A DNA stretch of 64,000 nucleotides from Muricauda sp. SCSIO 64092 (GTDB lineage Bacteria > Bacteroidota > Bacteroidia > Flavobacteriales > Flavobacteriaceae). The first letter of the stretch is position 1. Every line of letters starts with the position of its first letter. The stretch lies in the NCBI RefSeq assembly GCF_023016285.1, contig NZ_CP095413.1:4295001-4359000 (forward strand), in the 5' to 3' direction. The position numbers and the translations under genes are program-made. Below are positions 1 through 9,700 of this stretch, piece by piece. The notes under the pieces are model-generated. The model made no database searches. It was not told the DNA's origin and saw only the letters and a list, made by a program, of their open reading frames with translations.

Positions 1-1
1 A

Positions 2-859
2 GATAGCAGGCACCAAATTGTTCGGGGAACGATTACCGAAATAACCTATACAGCCCAAAGGACTGTAGACGATAAACATAAACTTCTTATTGATTACAAA
101 CTCACCAATGAGAATGATAAAAAGGCTATGGGTATGATGCTTAGAAGAGCAAAAAGTATTTTAAGAACCAATACATTTACAGCACTTTATGACAAAGGCT
201 ATCATACCGGTAGTGAGTTCTATACTGCAAATTGCCTGGGAATAAAAACCCTTGTGGCCATACCAGGTATTGGCAGAAGTAGCCAAGCACCAGACCCAAC
301 TTATAATGTTGGGCACTTTATTTATAACAAAAAAGAGGACACCTATACTTGTCCGAAAAACAGAGAACTAATCTCTAATGGTAATTGGTATAAGGCTAGA
401 AACTATAAGTTTAAGCAATATAAAACCAAGCCTTGTAAAACTTGCCCAGTAATGACAAGTTGTACAACTTCAAAGGTCAATGGGAAGATTGTTCAACGTA
501 GCCAGTATAAATCGTACATAGATAGCAACAAAAAGCATGTAGCCAATAACCAAGGACTTTACAAAAAGCGACAAGCCATTGTAGAGCATCCCTTTGGTAC
601 GATAAAGAGGCAATGGGGTTTTGATTATATAATTACAAAGAAAGGAATTGCTTCAGCCAGTGCTGATTTTGGATTAACAGCTTTAGCATACAACCTTAAA
701 AGAATGTTCAATCTAGGCTGGAAACCAAAAATATCCGTCTTAAAAGCATTTTTTAAACACCTTATTTGCTTTTATAATGACCAGAGTGTTTGTTTTAACG
801 GAATCTCAGTTTTAGGTAATCCATTTGGAAAACCCTCTAACAAATTAATATATTTTTAA
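2..859 (+). CDS. IS1182-family-like transposase, C-terminal part (cut by window edge)
   Basis: The frame is open from base 2 without a start, so the gene begins before the window. An internal ATG at 128 is not the true start. The protein resembles the C-terminal half of DDE transposases of the IS1182 type. An LYDKGYHTG segment carries the second catalytic Asp, a cysteine pair-rich insert (CKTCPVMTSC) follows, and then comes the typical VEHPFGTIKRQWG block with the catalytic Glu. It ends with the usual AYNLKRMFN-like helix plus a short tail. The reading frame is intact, so the element may be active. The right end of the insertion sequence should lie shortly after the stop. Family assignment is from motif memory, not a search. 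Confidence 0.8.
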   Translation, partial: DSRHQIVRGTITEITYTAQRTVDDKHKLLIDYKLTNENDKKAMGMMLRRAKSILRTNTFTALYDKGYHTGSEFYTANCLGIKTLVAIPGIGRSSQAPDPTYNVGHFIYNKKEDTYTCPKNRELISNGNWYKARNYKFKQYKTKPCKTCPVMTSCTTSKVNGKIVQRSQYKSYIDSNKKHVANNQGLYKKRQAIVEHPFGTIKRQWGFDYIITKKGIASASADFGLTALAYNLKRMFNLGWKPKISVLKAFFKHLICFYNDQSVCFNGISVLGNPFGKPSNKLIYF

Positions 860-1559
860 AATAAACAACTAATCACGGTAGTTTTGAGACAGACTGACGT
901 TGTAAGTAATGCAAGCAAAAACTATTACAAAAAATGAAAAGGATTAATTTGGAATTATATCCGAACCCAGATATTGGTAGAGATTGCTTATTTAATATTA
1001 ATCATGTAATCGAACTGGATAAAAACATGAAGTAATCTATTTCCAATAAAATATCCAATTAAACTTTTAATTTCTTAACTTTAATCGCTAAAACAAAACA
1101 AAAGTTCTTATCAAATAAGTTACCCATTCGGTTACCTAATCAATTAAGAAGTACGTAACTTTTTGATTATTAAAAACATAAAGGGAACGGCAGACTTCCT
1201 GCCACCCCGACGAACTTAGAAATAGGTTATATCAAAACACTATTAATCATATGATTTTCAGTGTTTTATTGGTTTTTTGACCCTTTAAAGACCAATAAGG
1301 GAAATTTCTGAATTACATTCTATGACTTTACGAAGTACTCTCGACTTTTTGAAGCACATCAATTGTTTTCATTGAATTCCATCTTCGAAGTTATTGTCCA
1401 TCCAAAGAAAAGTTTGTACTTCTTTCCTTTCCTTCCTTAATTTTCGATATCCCTGTAATTTCTTCTTATGTCCCACTTTCCATATTGATTAGCACATTTT
1501 AAGGATTTTTTTTAAAAATTAGCGATTCTTTTATGCCCAATCATTAAAAACAGAGACAC
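860..1559. other. Intergenic: probable IS right end, then AT-rich leader of the TonB receptor gene
   Basis: A GTTTTGAGACAGACTG stretch about 22 bases after the transposase stop is a candidate right terminal repeat of the insertion sequence; the left end is outside the window, so this is unproven. Positions 934-1035 hold a tiny frame discussed separately. The rest is AT-rich. I see no convincing gene and no clear Bacteroidota promoter. Confidence 0.4.
934..1035 (+). pseudogene. Possible remnant of a type IX secretion sorting tail
   Basis: A 33-codon frame begins MKRINLELYPNPDIGRD. The LYPNP core followed by a Gly resembles the start of the type A (Por secretion) C-terminal sorting domain, which normally ends large secreted proteins. 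Nothing upstream in frame encodes a passenger. If real, it is a leftover of a gene removed when the insertion sequence or a deletion arrived. The similarity is short and may be chance. Confidence 0.25.
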
Positions 1560-4016
1560 TTGACCTGTCCTTTAGATTTTGACAATAACCGCCGTCCAAA
1601 CTATGCGGCCTTATATTTACACGTTTTTGTTTTTGTTTTTAGTTCATTACACCTGTATTCCAAGAACCTCGATAAAAAATATGCAGTTCAGGAACAGGAG
1701 TTCACCATTAGTGGCTATGTGAATGAAAGGGGAAGTGAAGAGCTTTTATTAGGTGTTTCCATTTATGTGCCGCAACTACAAAAAGGAACTGTAAGCAATG
1801 ACTATGGTTTTTATTCCTTAACCCTCCCAAGGGGAAGACATACACTGGTTGTGTCCTATATTGGTTTTTCCACACGGCGGATCAATGTCGATTTAACCGG
1901 TAATATTGAGTTGGACATCATTCTAAAACCTAACACAGAACAATTAGACGAAGTAGTGGTGACAGCGGGTTCGCAACTTCAGGAAAGTAAAGTGACACAA
2001 ATGAGTTCCCTTAAACTAAATCCTGAAATTGTCGAAAATGTTCCTGCCCTGTTGGGTGAAAAGGATGTATTAAAGACATTACAGTTATTGCCTGGAATTA
2101 GTGGTGGAACTGAAGGTAGTTCAGGTTTTTTTGTCCGTGGTGGCACACCTGACCAAAATCTTATCATCTTGGACGATGCAGTGGTATACAACAGTAACCA
2201 TCTTTTTGGTTTCTTTTCCGTTTTTAACGGGGATGCCATAAAATCAGTAGAAGCATTCAAAGGTGGATTTCCCGCACGTTTTGGTGGGAGACTTTCTTCG
2301 GTCGTTAAAATTGATATGAAAGATGGGAACAAGGAAAAGTTGACGGGTAAATTCAATATCGGACTCATCTCTTCCTCCCTTTTATTGGAGGGACCTATAA
2401 ATAAAGGAAAGACCTCTTTTATCTTTAGTGGAAGAAGAACATATGCGGATCTTTTGGCAAAACCTTTCTTGCCGAAAGATGTGAATGCAGGATACTTTTT
2501 TATGGACCTCAATTTTAAAATGCACCACATTTTTGATGATGACAACAAGCTCTATTGGAGCAACTATTATGGAGAAGATAGGTTTTTCAGCAATGAACGT
2601 TATGATGATGGCGATCGTTTTAAAGCGCGCTTGGATTGGGGGAATATTACCTCTTCCCTGCGTTGGAACCATCGTTTTAGCAATAAGTTTTTTTCCAATA
2701 CCTCTTTAATATTCAGCAACTTCAAATTCAGAATTTCTCAAGAAGATATATTTGAAGATCAGGAAAACATTTTTCGAACCAGTTCCGGCATCAACGACTA
2801 CACCCTTAAAAACGACTTCAACTATTACCCAAATCCCGCTCATTCCATACGGTTTGGTGTCTTGGGCACAGTTCATAACTTCACTCCACAGCGCTTGTTT
2901 GTGCAAGATTCGTTTTTAGAAAACCAGGATACCGAACAAGTGCTCAATTCCTTTGAAGGGGCCACTTTTATTGAGGATGACTGGAAAGCAACCGAGAAGT
3001 TGAATGTCTCGGCCGGACTTCGCTTTAGTTACTTCAAACAAAATGTTACCTCATACAACTATTTAGAACCCAGATTGGGGCTCTCTTACAGGCTTGGTCC
3101 TACGTTTGCCGCAAAGGGTTCCTATGCGAACATGAACCAATTTGTCCATTTATTGTCAAGTTCCGGCATTGGGCTTCCCACGGATTTATGGGTATCTGCA
3201 ACAGATAACGTAAGGCCCCAACGTGCCCAACAATTTGCGTTGGGTGTAGCCAAGGACTTCACGGAAAGTCAATATTCCCTTAGTCTAGAAGGGTATTACA
3301 AGACCATGGACGATATTATCGAGTATAAGGAAGGGGCTTCGTTTTTGGTCTTGGACGACTTCGAAACTGCCAAAGAAGTGGATTGGGAAGACAATATTAC
3401 CGCAGGTAGGGGCTGGGCGTATGGAGCTGAACTTTTGTTTCGAAAAAAGAAAGGGCCCTTTACGGGATGGCTGGGCTATACCTTGGCATGGTCCCAACGT
3501 CAATTTGATGAACTGAACCAAGGAAATCGCTTTAATGCGAGGTATGAGCGTAGACATGATATTGCGCTGGTAGGCATTTACAAACCTACCAGAAGAATTA
3601 CCCTGTCGGCGAATTGGGTATATTCTTCAGGCATAAACTTTACCTTGCCCAATATAGCCAGACTGACCCCTAATACAGATTTACCGATAAGCAATGTTCT
3701 GGATCGTTTTGGAAATGGCTTATTTGGTCCCCTAGAAGCCGATGAGTTCACCAACCAAAGAAATAACTTCAGGGGTGAAGCAAACCACCGTTTAGATCTT
3801 GGCGTGCAGTTTCATAAAAAAAGGGAGAAAAGTGAACGAACATGGAGTATATCCATATACAATACTTATGCAAGAAAGAATCCCTTTTTCTATTATAACA
3901 GTGAAAATAGTGTAGATATAAATGGAGATGGTATTTCCGATGTATTGAGGACTGAACTCAATCGCGTGGCTCTTTTGGTGTTTGTTCCATCCGTTAACTA
4001 CACTTTAAAATTTTAA
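1560..4016 (+). CDS. TonB-dependent receptor with carboxypeptidase-like N-terminal domain (DUF4249-paired type)
   Basis: Outer-membrane TonB-dependent receptor of 818 residues. A hydrophobic export segment (about residues 16-32) is followed by a carboxypeptidase-regulatory-like beta domain (about 47-125). The plug (about 130-250) shows LDEVVVTAG, the FFVRGGTPDQNLIILDD block and a typical GGFPARFGGRLSS end. The remainder is a 22-strand barrel ending in an aromatic-rich SVNYTLKF. Receptors of this plug type are usually followed by a DUF4249 lipoprotein, as here six bases downstream. The substrate is unknown. The only in-frame start before the signal segment is TTG at 1560, and an in-frame TAA lies at 1545, so the N-terminus is slightly doubtful. 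Confidence 0.88.
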   Translation: MTCPLDFDNNRRPNYAALYLHVFVFVFSSLHLYSKNLDKKYAVQEQEFTISGYVNERGSEELLLGVSIYVPQLQKGTVSNDYGFYSLTLPRGRHTLVVSYIGFSTRRINVDLTGNIELDIILKPNTEQLDEVVVTAGSQLQESKVTQMSSLKLNPEIVENVPALLGEKDVLKTLQLLPGISGGTEGSSGFFVRGGTPDQNLIILDDAVVYNSNHLFGFFSVFNGDAIKSVEAFKGGFPARFGGRLSSVVKIDMKDGNKEKLTGKFNIGLISSSLLLEGPINKGKTSFIFSGRRTYADLLAKPFLPKDVNAGYFFMDLNFKMHHIFDDDNKLYWSNYYGEDRFFSNERYDDGDRFKARLDWGNITSSLRWNHRFSNKFFSNTSLIFSNFKFRISQEDIFEDQENIFRTSSGINDYTLKNDFNYYPNPAHSIRFGVLGTVHNFTPQRLFVQDSFLENQDTEQVLNSFEGATFIEDDWKATEKLNVSAGLRFSYFKQNVTSYNYLEPRLGLSYRLGPTFAAKGSYANMNQFVHLLSSSGIGLPTDLWVSATDNVRPQRAQQFALGVAKDFTESQYSLSLEGYYKTMDDIIEYKEGASFLVLDDFETAKEVDWEDNITAGRGWAYGAELLFRKKKGPFTGWLGYTLAWSQRQFDELNQGNRFNARYERRHDIALVGIYKPTRRITLSANWVYSSGINFTLPNIARLTPNTDLPISNVLDRFGNGLFGPLEADEFTNQRNNFRGEANHRLDLGVQFHKKREKSERTWSISIYNTYARKNPFFYYNSENSVDINGDGISDVLRTELNRVALLVFVPSVNYTLKF

Positions 4017-4022
4017 TGGGAT

Positions 4023-4925
4023 ATGAAAAAGCACCTAATACTACTATTTGCGTTATCGATTTTGTTTGGTTGCGAGGATGTTGTGGATAGCGGAGTAGTT
4101 GAGATCGATCAAACCATACATATCGCCGGATTCATATCGCCGGAAAATGATACGTTGAGCGTAAACATTTCTAGAGCGTTACCCGCACTGGGATTGGAAC
4201 TTAGTTTTGATGATCCCCGACCCGATATGGAACGATTTATTGTTAGGGATGCCGAAGTAACCATAGAAAATAGTACAGGTAGTAATATACGACTCCCTTT
4301 TTTGGAGGATGAACTTTTATATGCAGAAAGTGCAGAAACCTTTGAAGTGTTGCCAGGTGAAACCTATACTTTGAAAGTTTCCGCCAATGGACAAAACTAT
4401 TCCGCCACATGTATTGTCCCATTGCACAACATTGATGGAATTTCAGAGCAGATTCGTGAAGATACCAATGAGTTTGGCTTTAATGAGTTTGACTTGGATA
4501 TGAGCTTTATGGATATCGAGGGTGAGGACAATTTTTATTTTGTTGGGGCATTCTTGGAGGTAACGGCCGATGATGAATCCATATCCAACACCATTAGAAA
4601 CATCTTCTTTGACCTTGAAGCTTTTCAGACCGACAACTTAAGGGATGGTTTGGAAATTGGGGCAAGTACATATTTCTTCCCTGCCTTGTCCTTTGATGAA
4701 AACAATGAAGTTCTATTCCTGGAACAAGATTTGGTACTTCAGGTAATCACAGCAGAGCAGTCTCTGTTTCAGCTATTACGAGCAGGCTACTTGAATGAAA
4801 CCAACGATGGGAATCCTTTTATAGAACTTGGGGTTGAGCCAAACACTATTAACGGTAATGGAGCAACAGGGGTATTTGCAGGATACCGCTATTTTGAAAA
4901 ACGTGTGGTTATTACAGAAGAATAA
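4023..4925 (+). CDS. DUF4249-family lipoprotein
   Basis: A 300-residue protein with a lipoprotein signal (hydrophobic MKKHLILLFALSILFGC, Cys at about residue 17). The body is beta-rich and acidic, with an Ig-like first half (IHIAGFISPENDTLSVNIS, then LLPGETYTL-like segments), matching the DUF4249 family. That family is found next to TonB receptors and is presumed to act as a surface lid or partner, analogous to SusD. The start lies six bases after the receptor stop, so the two are almost surely co-transcribed and co-translated. No ligand can be inferred. Confidence 0.85.
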   Translation: MKKHLILLFALSILFGCEDVVDSGVVEIDQTIHIAGFISPENDTLSVNISRALPALGLELSFDDPRPDMERFIVRDAEVTIENSTGSNIRLPFLEDELLYAESAETFEVLPGETYTLKVSANGQNYSATCIVPLHNIDGISEQIREDTNEFGFNEFDLDMSFMDIEGEDNFYFVGAFLEVTADDESISNTIRNIFFDLEAFQTDNLRDGLEIGASTYFFPALSFDENNEVLFLEQDLVLQVITAEQSLFQLLRAGYLNETNDGNPFIELGVEPNTINGNGATGVFAGYRYFEKRVVITEE

Positions 4926-4964
4926 AGCAAAAGTCCTAAAGTAGTTCCCAAAGCTTCTAGCATG

Positions 4965-5153
4965 TCATGGGTTATTTAGAGATTTGGTAAATGTCAACGG
5001 GGCATAGTTGGTCACCACTACGAGTACCGAGTTCCCATTTTCCAAACGTTCCATCATATGTGGCTTTCCCATTCTTTCGGTTTCCGGGATACTTCTTTCA
5101 ATCATGTAATATTTTGGAAATGGGAAATTAAATTCTATTAGGAAATTCCCCAT
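4965..5153 (-). CDS. Small protein, homologous to the 12789-12959 product
   Basis: A 62-residue frame whose start overlaps the last 16 bases of the minus-strand gene at 5138-5938. Its C-terminal 48 residues align without gaps to the C-terminal part of the small gene at 12789-12959 (shared KYY/FM, ERSI, HMMERL, NGNS, LVVVTNY, PLTF, LN). The similarity is at protein level over two loci 7.7 kb apart in opposite orientation, which argues for a real, duplicated coding sequence or its relic. I do not recognise a family and see no signal peptide. Confidence 0.45.
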   Translation of the reverse strand: MGNFLIEFNFPFPKYYMIERSIPETERMGKPHMMERLENGNSVLVVVTNYAPLTFTKSLNNP

Positions 5154-5938
5154 TCATTTTGAATTTGGCAAACAAACTTCATAACCTCCATAGGTAGCAC
5201 CAAGAAATGTTTATTTGCCTTAATCCGATCAGTAAATTCCGTTAGGTCCTTATGATAAATAATACTGTCCAAACGCACACAGTAGATGGCAATATCCAAA
5301 GGGAAAATGAATCTTAGTGCCGTAATGCCCTCAGGGTTGTTGGACCATATTTTTATCAATTCCCAACCATCGCCCTTCCCTTTTTCGGTTATCTCTCTAA
5401 ACGTCGGGCTATAGTATTTACATAAATCCAAAAGTTCCATAGATGAAGGGTAGGTTTCGTATGTTAACCAACGGATATCTTTATTTACTATTAAATTAAG
5501 AATGAAGCTTTGAGTAGCACGAATATAGCTAGTAAAGATGGGCAGCTGTTTTGCCTGTTCCACAAAGTCAGTTAACCGAGTATTTCCCAAAATAGCATCT
5601 ATTCTTACAGAAAACAAACCAAGGTCCAATGGGCCAATCATCTTAAGGTCATCATAACGTTCAGGGTTTTGGGTCCAGTGATATGTCAATCGCCATCCCA
5701 TGCTTTTACCAAAACTGGATGAGGCTATATGCTTTCGATATAATGGGCTATGTTTATAACATAAGGCGCAACCCTCAATTATACGAGGATCAAAGTTTTT
5801 GAACTTTTCTGCGTAAATGGCAATTTTTTCCATAAGGATAGCCGTAATATCAGCATCTTTTGATTTCATCGGAGCATAGTTTTTTGTTTTTAAGTTTAGT
5901 GCTGTAGACCTAAACTTGAAAAGCAGAAAAGATTCCAT
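5138..5938 (-). CDS. Orphan protein with two tandem internal repeats
   Basis: A 266-residue protein with no signal peptide or membrane segment; not recognised. Two halves align. One runs from about residue 65 (GWRLTYHW, NPE, PLDLGLFSVRIDAIL, then TRLTDFVEQAK). The other runs from about residue 175 (GWELIKIW, NNPEG, PLDIAIYCVRLDSII, then KDLTEFTDRIK). This shows a duplicated domain of roughly 90-100 residues, each with a CY/KHSP-like helix before it. An internal ATG at 5869 (MKSKDAD) is an alternative and perhaps better start. It lies alone on the minus strand with the 4965-5153 frame overlapping its end. Confidence 0.6.
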   Translation of the reverse strand: MESFLLFKFRSTALNLKTKNYAPMKSKDADITAILMEKIAIYAEKFKNFDPRIIEGCALCYKHSPLYRKHIASSSFGKSMGWRLTYHWTQNPERYDDLKMIGPLDLGLFSVRIDAILGNTRLTDFVEQAKQLPIFTSYIRATQSFILNLIVNKDIRWLTYETYPSSMELLDLCKYYSPTFREITEKGKGDGWELIKIWSNNPEGITALRFIFPLDIAIYCVRLDSIIYHKDLTEFTDRIKANKHFLVLPMEVMKFVCQIQNEWGIS

Positions 5939-6473
5939 GGGATTTTTGACCTAACCTCACGTTATCTTATAAAATATGTACGAAAAACCTTAAAGAAAAG
6001 ATGTAAAAAACTGTAGTTTGGTTTTTCTTATTTGGGGGATTGCCTTTCGCCCTTACAAATTACTGTTGGACCAAAGTCATTAAAAATGAAATCAAAAAGC
6101 ACCCCCGAACAAATGCCCCTTTATAAAGACATCAGTAGGTTTTCCAATACATTGAGCCGAATAGTGCAGGTATCCGTGGTATTGGGCCTTGTTCCAAAAA
6201 AAACGACGGGGACCGTAGTTCCAAATCCCCGCCGCTGCTATTAAACGTAAACTAACTCAAATAAATTTTATCCTTATGAAGCCAGTGGTTAATCTGGCGC
6301 CACACTGTCACTCCATTGCAATATTGCTTGGATAGCCTTTTATTGGAAATAAAGATGGGGTTTTAGTACAAGACTGGACGATAAAATGTGCCTATACGGA
6401 TTAAAACCGGGACAAACATGCCGTTAAAAGTGATAGAGGGCATAAAAGGAAAGTATTTTGGGGATTGTTTGTT

Positions 6474-6495
6474 CATCCTTGGTCCAGGCACAGAC
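6474..6495 (+). repeat. 22-bp exact repeat, copy 1 (copy 2 at 12619-12640)
   Basis: The bases CATCCTTGGTCCAGGCACAG plus AC occur identically here and at 12619-12640. Both lie about 200-250 bases upstream of an ATG, with further weak similarity downstream (6626-6720 versus 12688-12775). The two copies flank the giant LRR gene in direct orientation. Confidence 0.7.
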
Positions 6496-6625
6496 CGCTC
6501 TTGATTCCAGCTTTGGAATATGTAGGTACTTTTATGGATTAAATAAAGATAGGTTTGAAGGCCCATGCACGTGTGCCTACTGTAAAAGCAGCGCCACAAA
6601 ACCGTATTCAATTTCTTTTCCAAAA

Positions 6626-6746
6626 TCCCCAAAAAACCCTTCTACATCCCAATTTTGAAGAGGTTGGGCACTGATTTTTGGATGTTTTTCCCTGTATGTC
6701 AATATTTCCTATCTATTAATATTCAAAAGGTAAAAGTCCATGCATT
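6626..6746 (+). repeat. Gene-start leader repeat, copy 1 (upstream of LRR gene)
   Basis: This begins TCCCCAAAAAACCCT, then TACATCCCAATTTTG, then a GGTTGGGCACTGATTTTTGG segment and a run down to the ATG at 6747. The first part matches 17868-17897, and the whole block matches 12688-12788 with small gaps. It sits directly before a start codon like the other copies, so it may carry promoter and leader. Confidence 0.5.
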
Positions 6747-9700
6747 ATGAAAAAACAACTACAATTGGTACTGTCCATCATACTTATGGCATTGGCGGGC
6801 CTTACCGGTTATAGCCAAAATTTTTCCGTTGGTAACATTGAATACAAACCCACTTCTGCAACCGAAGTTGAGATCGTCGACTATGCCGTTACAGGAGGTC
6901 ACGTGGAAATTCCCTCAACAGTGAATAATGGCGCGAACACCTATACGGTGACCGCCATTGGCAGAGAAGCTTTTGAGCATAACCAATTGACCAGTGTTGA
7001 GATACCCAACAGCGTGACCAGTATCGGCCATGAAGCTTTTCGTGGGAACAATTTACGCAAGGTGACCATCCCCAACAGTGTCACTAGTATTGATGGGGTT
7101 TCTGCTTTTCACCTTAACCCAAACCTGGAGACCATGACCGTAAAACGTAACGATCCCCCAATACTCGCTGGAAACGCCTTTCATACTCCACAAAGTTCCC
7201 TTAGACCTTCCCGTGAAAATGTAGACCTTTTAGTGCCCAAGGATGCCCTGGGGAATTATCAAGACCCAAACAAAGGCTGGACAGGCTTCAAATCCATCAT
7301 TGGCATCTTTACCGTTAATGACACCGAATACGGAATTACCTCTACCTCTCCACCCGAAGTACGGATCACGGATTACACGGGTACAGCATTAGAAGTCGAA
7401 ATTTCCGAAACCATCAATTATGATGGGGAAACCTACACGGTGACCGCTATTGGCATTAATGTTTTTCGGGATAAGGGATTAACCAGTATTGATATTCCCA
7501 ACAGTGTAACCAGTATTGGGGCTGCTGCTTTTTATAAAAACCAATTGGCCAGTGTTGATATACCCAAAGATGTGACCACTATCGGGGCAGATGCTTTTAG
7601 GGAAAACCAATTGACCGGGGTGACCATACCGGAAGGTGTCACCAGTATTGAGGCTGGTGCTTTTCAAAGCAACGAATTAACACAGGTGATCATACCGGGT
7701 CGTGTGACCAGTATTGGTTCCTTGGCTTTTGATGGTAACTCACTTGAGAAAGTGTTTGTAAAGGCTACTGATCCCCCATCACTTAATCAAGATGCCTTTG
7801 AAGATCGTGCCCAAATAGATTTGGTCGTTCCCGAGGAAGGAGTTTATAAAAGTAATGTACAGTGGACGAATCCCAATTTCAAGTCCATATCATCATTCAT
7901 AGGACAGCGCTTTACCGTAGGCGAAATAGAATACGCAATTACCTCTACCTCCCCCGATCAAGTTGAGGTTTCGGGCTATTCCGGTTCCGGAACAGAGGCG
8001 ATCATCCCTCCCACGGTGATAGATAATGGCTCAAACTTCACTTACACGGTGACCGCTATTGGTGATAGGGCTTTTCAGCAAAAGGGGATGACCAGTGTCT
8101 CCATACCCAACACAGTGACCCGTATCGGGCAAGATGCCTTTTGGAAAAACCAATTGACCAGTATTGTCATTCCGGAAAGATTGACCATTCTCGGGCAACG
8201 GGCATTTGGGGAGAGCGGCTTGACCGAGGTGACCATACCGGAAGGTGTCACCAGTATCCCGCAGTGGGCCTTTGCCCAAGCCCAATTGACTGAGGTGACC
8301 ATACCGGCCAATGTGGAATTTATTGGAAAGCAGGCCTTTCTTGGAGCTGGAAGCACCAACCCAATCGACGTGGTGACGGTGAAGGCCAAAAATCCACCGG
8401 CGCTCGGTGAAGAAGTCTTTGTGAATCGAGGTAAAAACCGTGAAATCATAGACTTGGAAGTACCCTTGGGTACCCTGGTTGCTTATCTAGACCCAGCCAA
8501 TGGCTGGACGGGCTTCAGATCCATCTCGGAAATTCCAGAGATCGGGATGACGTTCAGTGTCGATCATATCATCTACGAGGTGACTTCTATAGACCTCAAT
8601 AATGAAGAGGTCATGGTAACAGACTATAACACGGAAGGAGGTGCCAGCGTGACCATACCCTCAAGCGTAGATCATGGCTTGAACACCTTTACGGTGACCG
8701 CTATTGGTGATAGCGCTTTTTACAATGATCAATTGACCAGCGTGACCTTCGCGGATCGGAGCAAAGTGACCAGTATCGGGATAAATGGTTTTAGGAACAA
8801 CCAGTTCGCCCATATGACCCTACCCAATGGTGTGACCAGTATTGAGAGCAATGCTTTCCATGGCACCCCATTGAAGGTGCTGAAGGTAGAGGCGACCAAT
8901 CCAGCGCGGGTTGCCGAAAATGCCTTTACAAACCGTGACCAGATAGACTTAGTTGCTCCCGAGGGTACCCTGGAGGCTTATCAAGCAGCCAACGACTGGA
9001 CGGGTTTCAGATTCATGTCCTCTGGCACCTTTACCGTTGATGACATCGATTATGCAATTACGGCTACCGCTCCAAACGAAGTCATGGTGGTGAACTATAC
9101 GAACACTGCTGGTCAGGGAGTTCATGTGAGCATCCCTGAAACGGTGGATGATCAAGGTGAAACCTATACGGTGACGGCTATCGGTAATAGGGCTTTTTAT
9201 GATGCCAACTGTTGGCGGGTGACCATACCAGGCGGTGTGAAAAGTATAGGAAGCCAGGCCTTTTATGGGACGAATCCCATTATCTCGGTGATAGTGGTGG
9301 GTGATGCTGACAATCCACCAACCCTCGCTGCAGATGCCTTTCAATATCCGCGCCGTAATCACCACATCAATGTGACAGTGCCCGTACCCGTAGAAAATAC
9401 CCTGACGCTCAGTTCAAGTAATCTTAACACTGCGCTCAGTAATCAGGTAAAAGCGTATGAAGGTACAGGGTGGACCGGTTTCAGGTCCATCTCGACGCTC
9501 ATAGGGCAGCGCTTTGATGATGATGTCCTCAAATATCAAATCACCTCGATATTCCCCGGCGGGGGTGGGGTAACCGTCGTGGGCTATGCCAATAAAAATA
9601 ACCACGGATTCAGTTCGGGAGGTCACCTGGTCATTCCCGAAAGTGTCCAGGGGCGTCAGGACAGGACCTATGAGGTCAGGCATATTGGGAACGATGCTTT

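Larger units (their letters stand above)
5939..6746. other. Gene-poor region: hairpin and degenerate repeat fragments before the giant LRR gene
   Basis: About 800 bases with only short frames. A hairpin-like element sits near 6195-6235 (GGGGA and TCCCC arms inside a GC-rich patch). A 22-base block at 6474-6495 recurs exactly at 12619-12640. A leader-like block at 6626-6746 resembles those at 12688-12788 and 17868-17942. The short frames read through these blocks look like relics of one repeated sequence, not genes. Confidence 0.45.
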
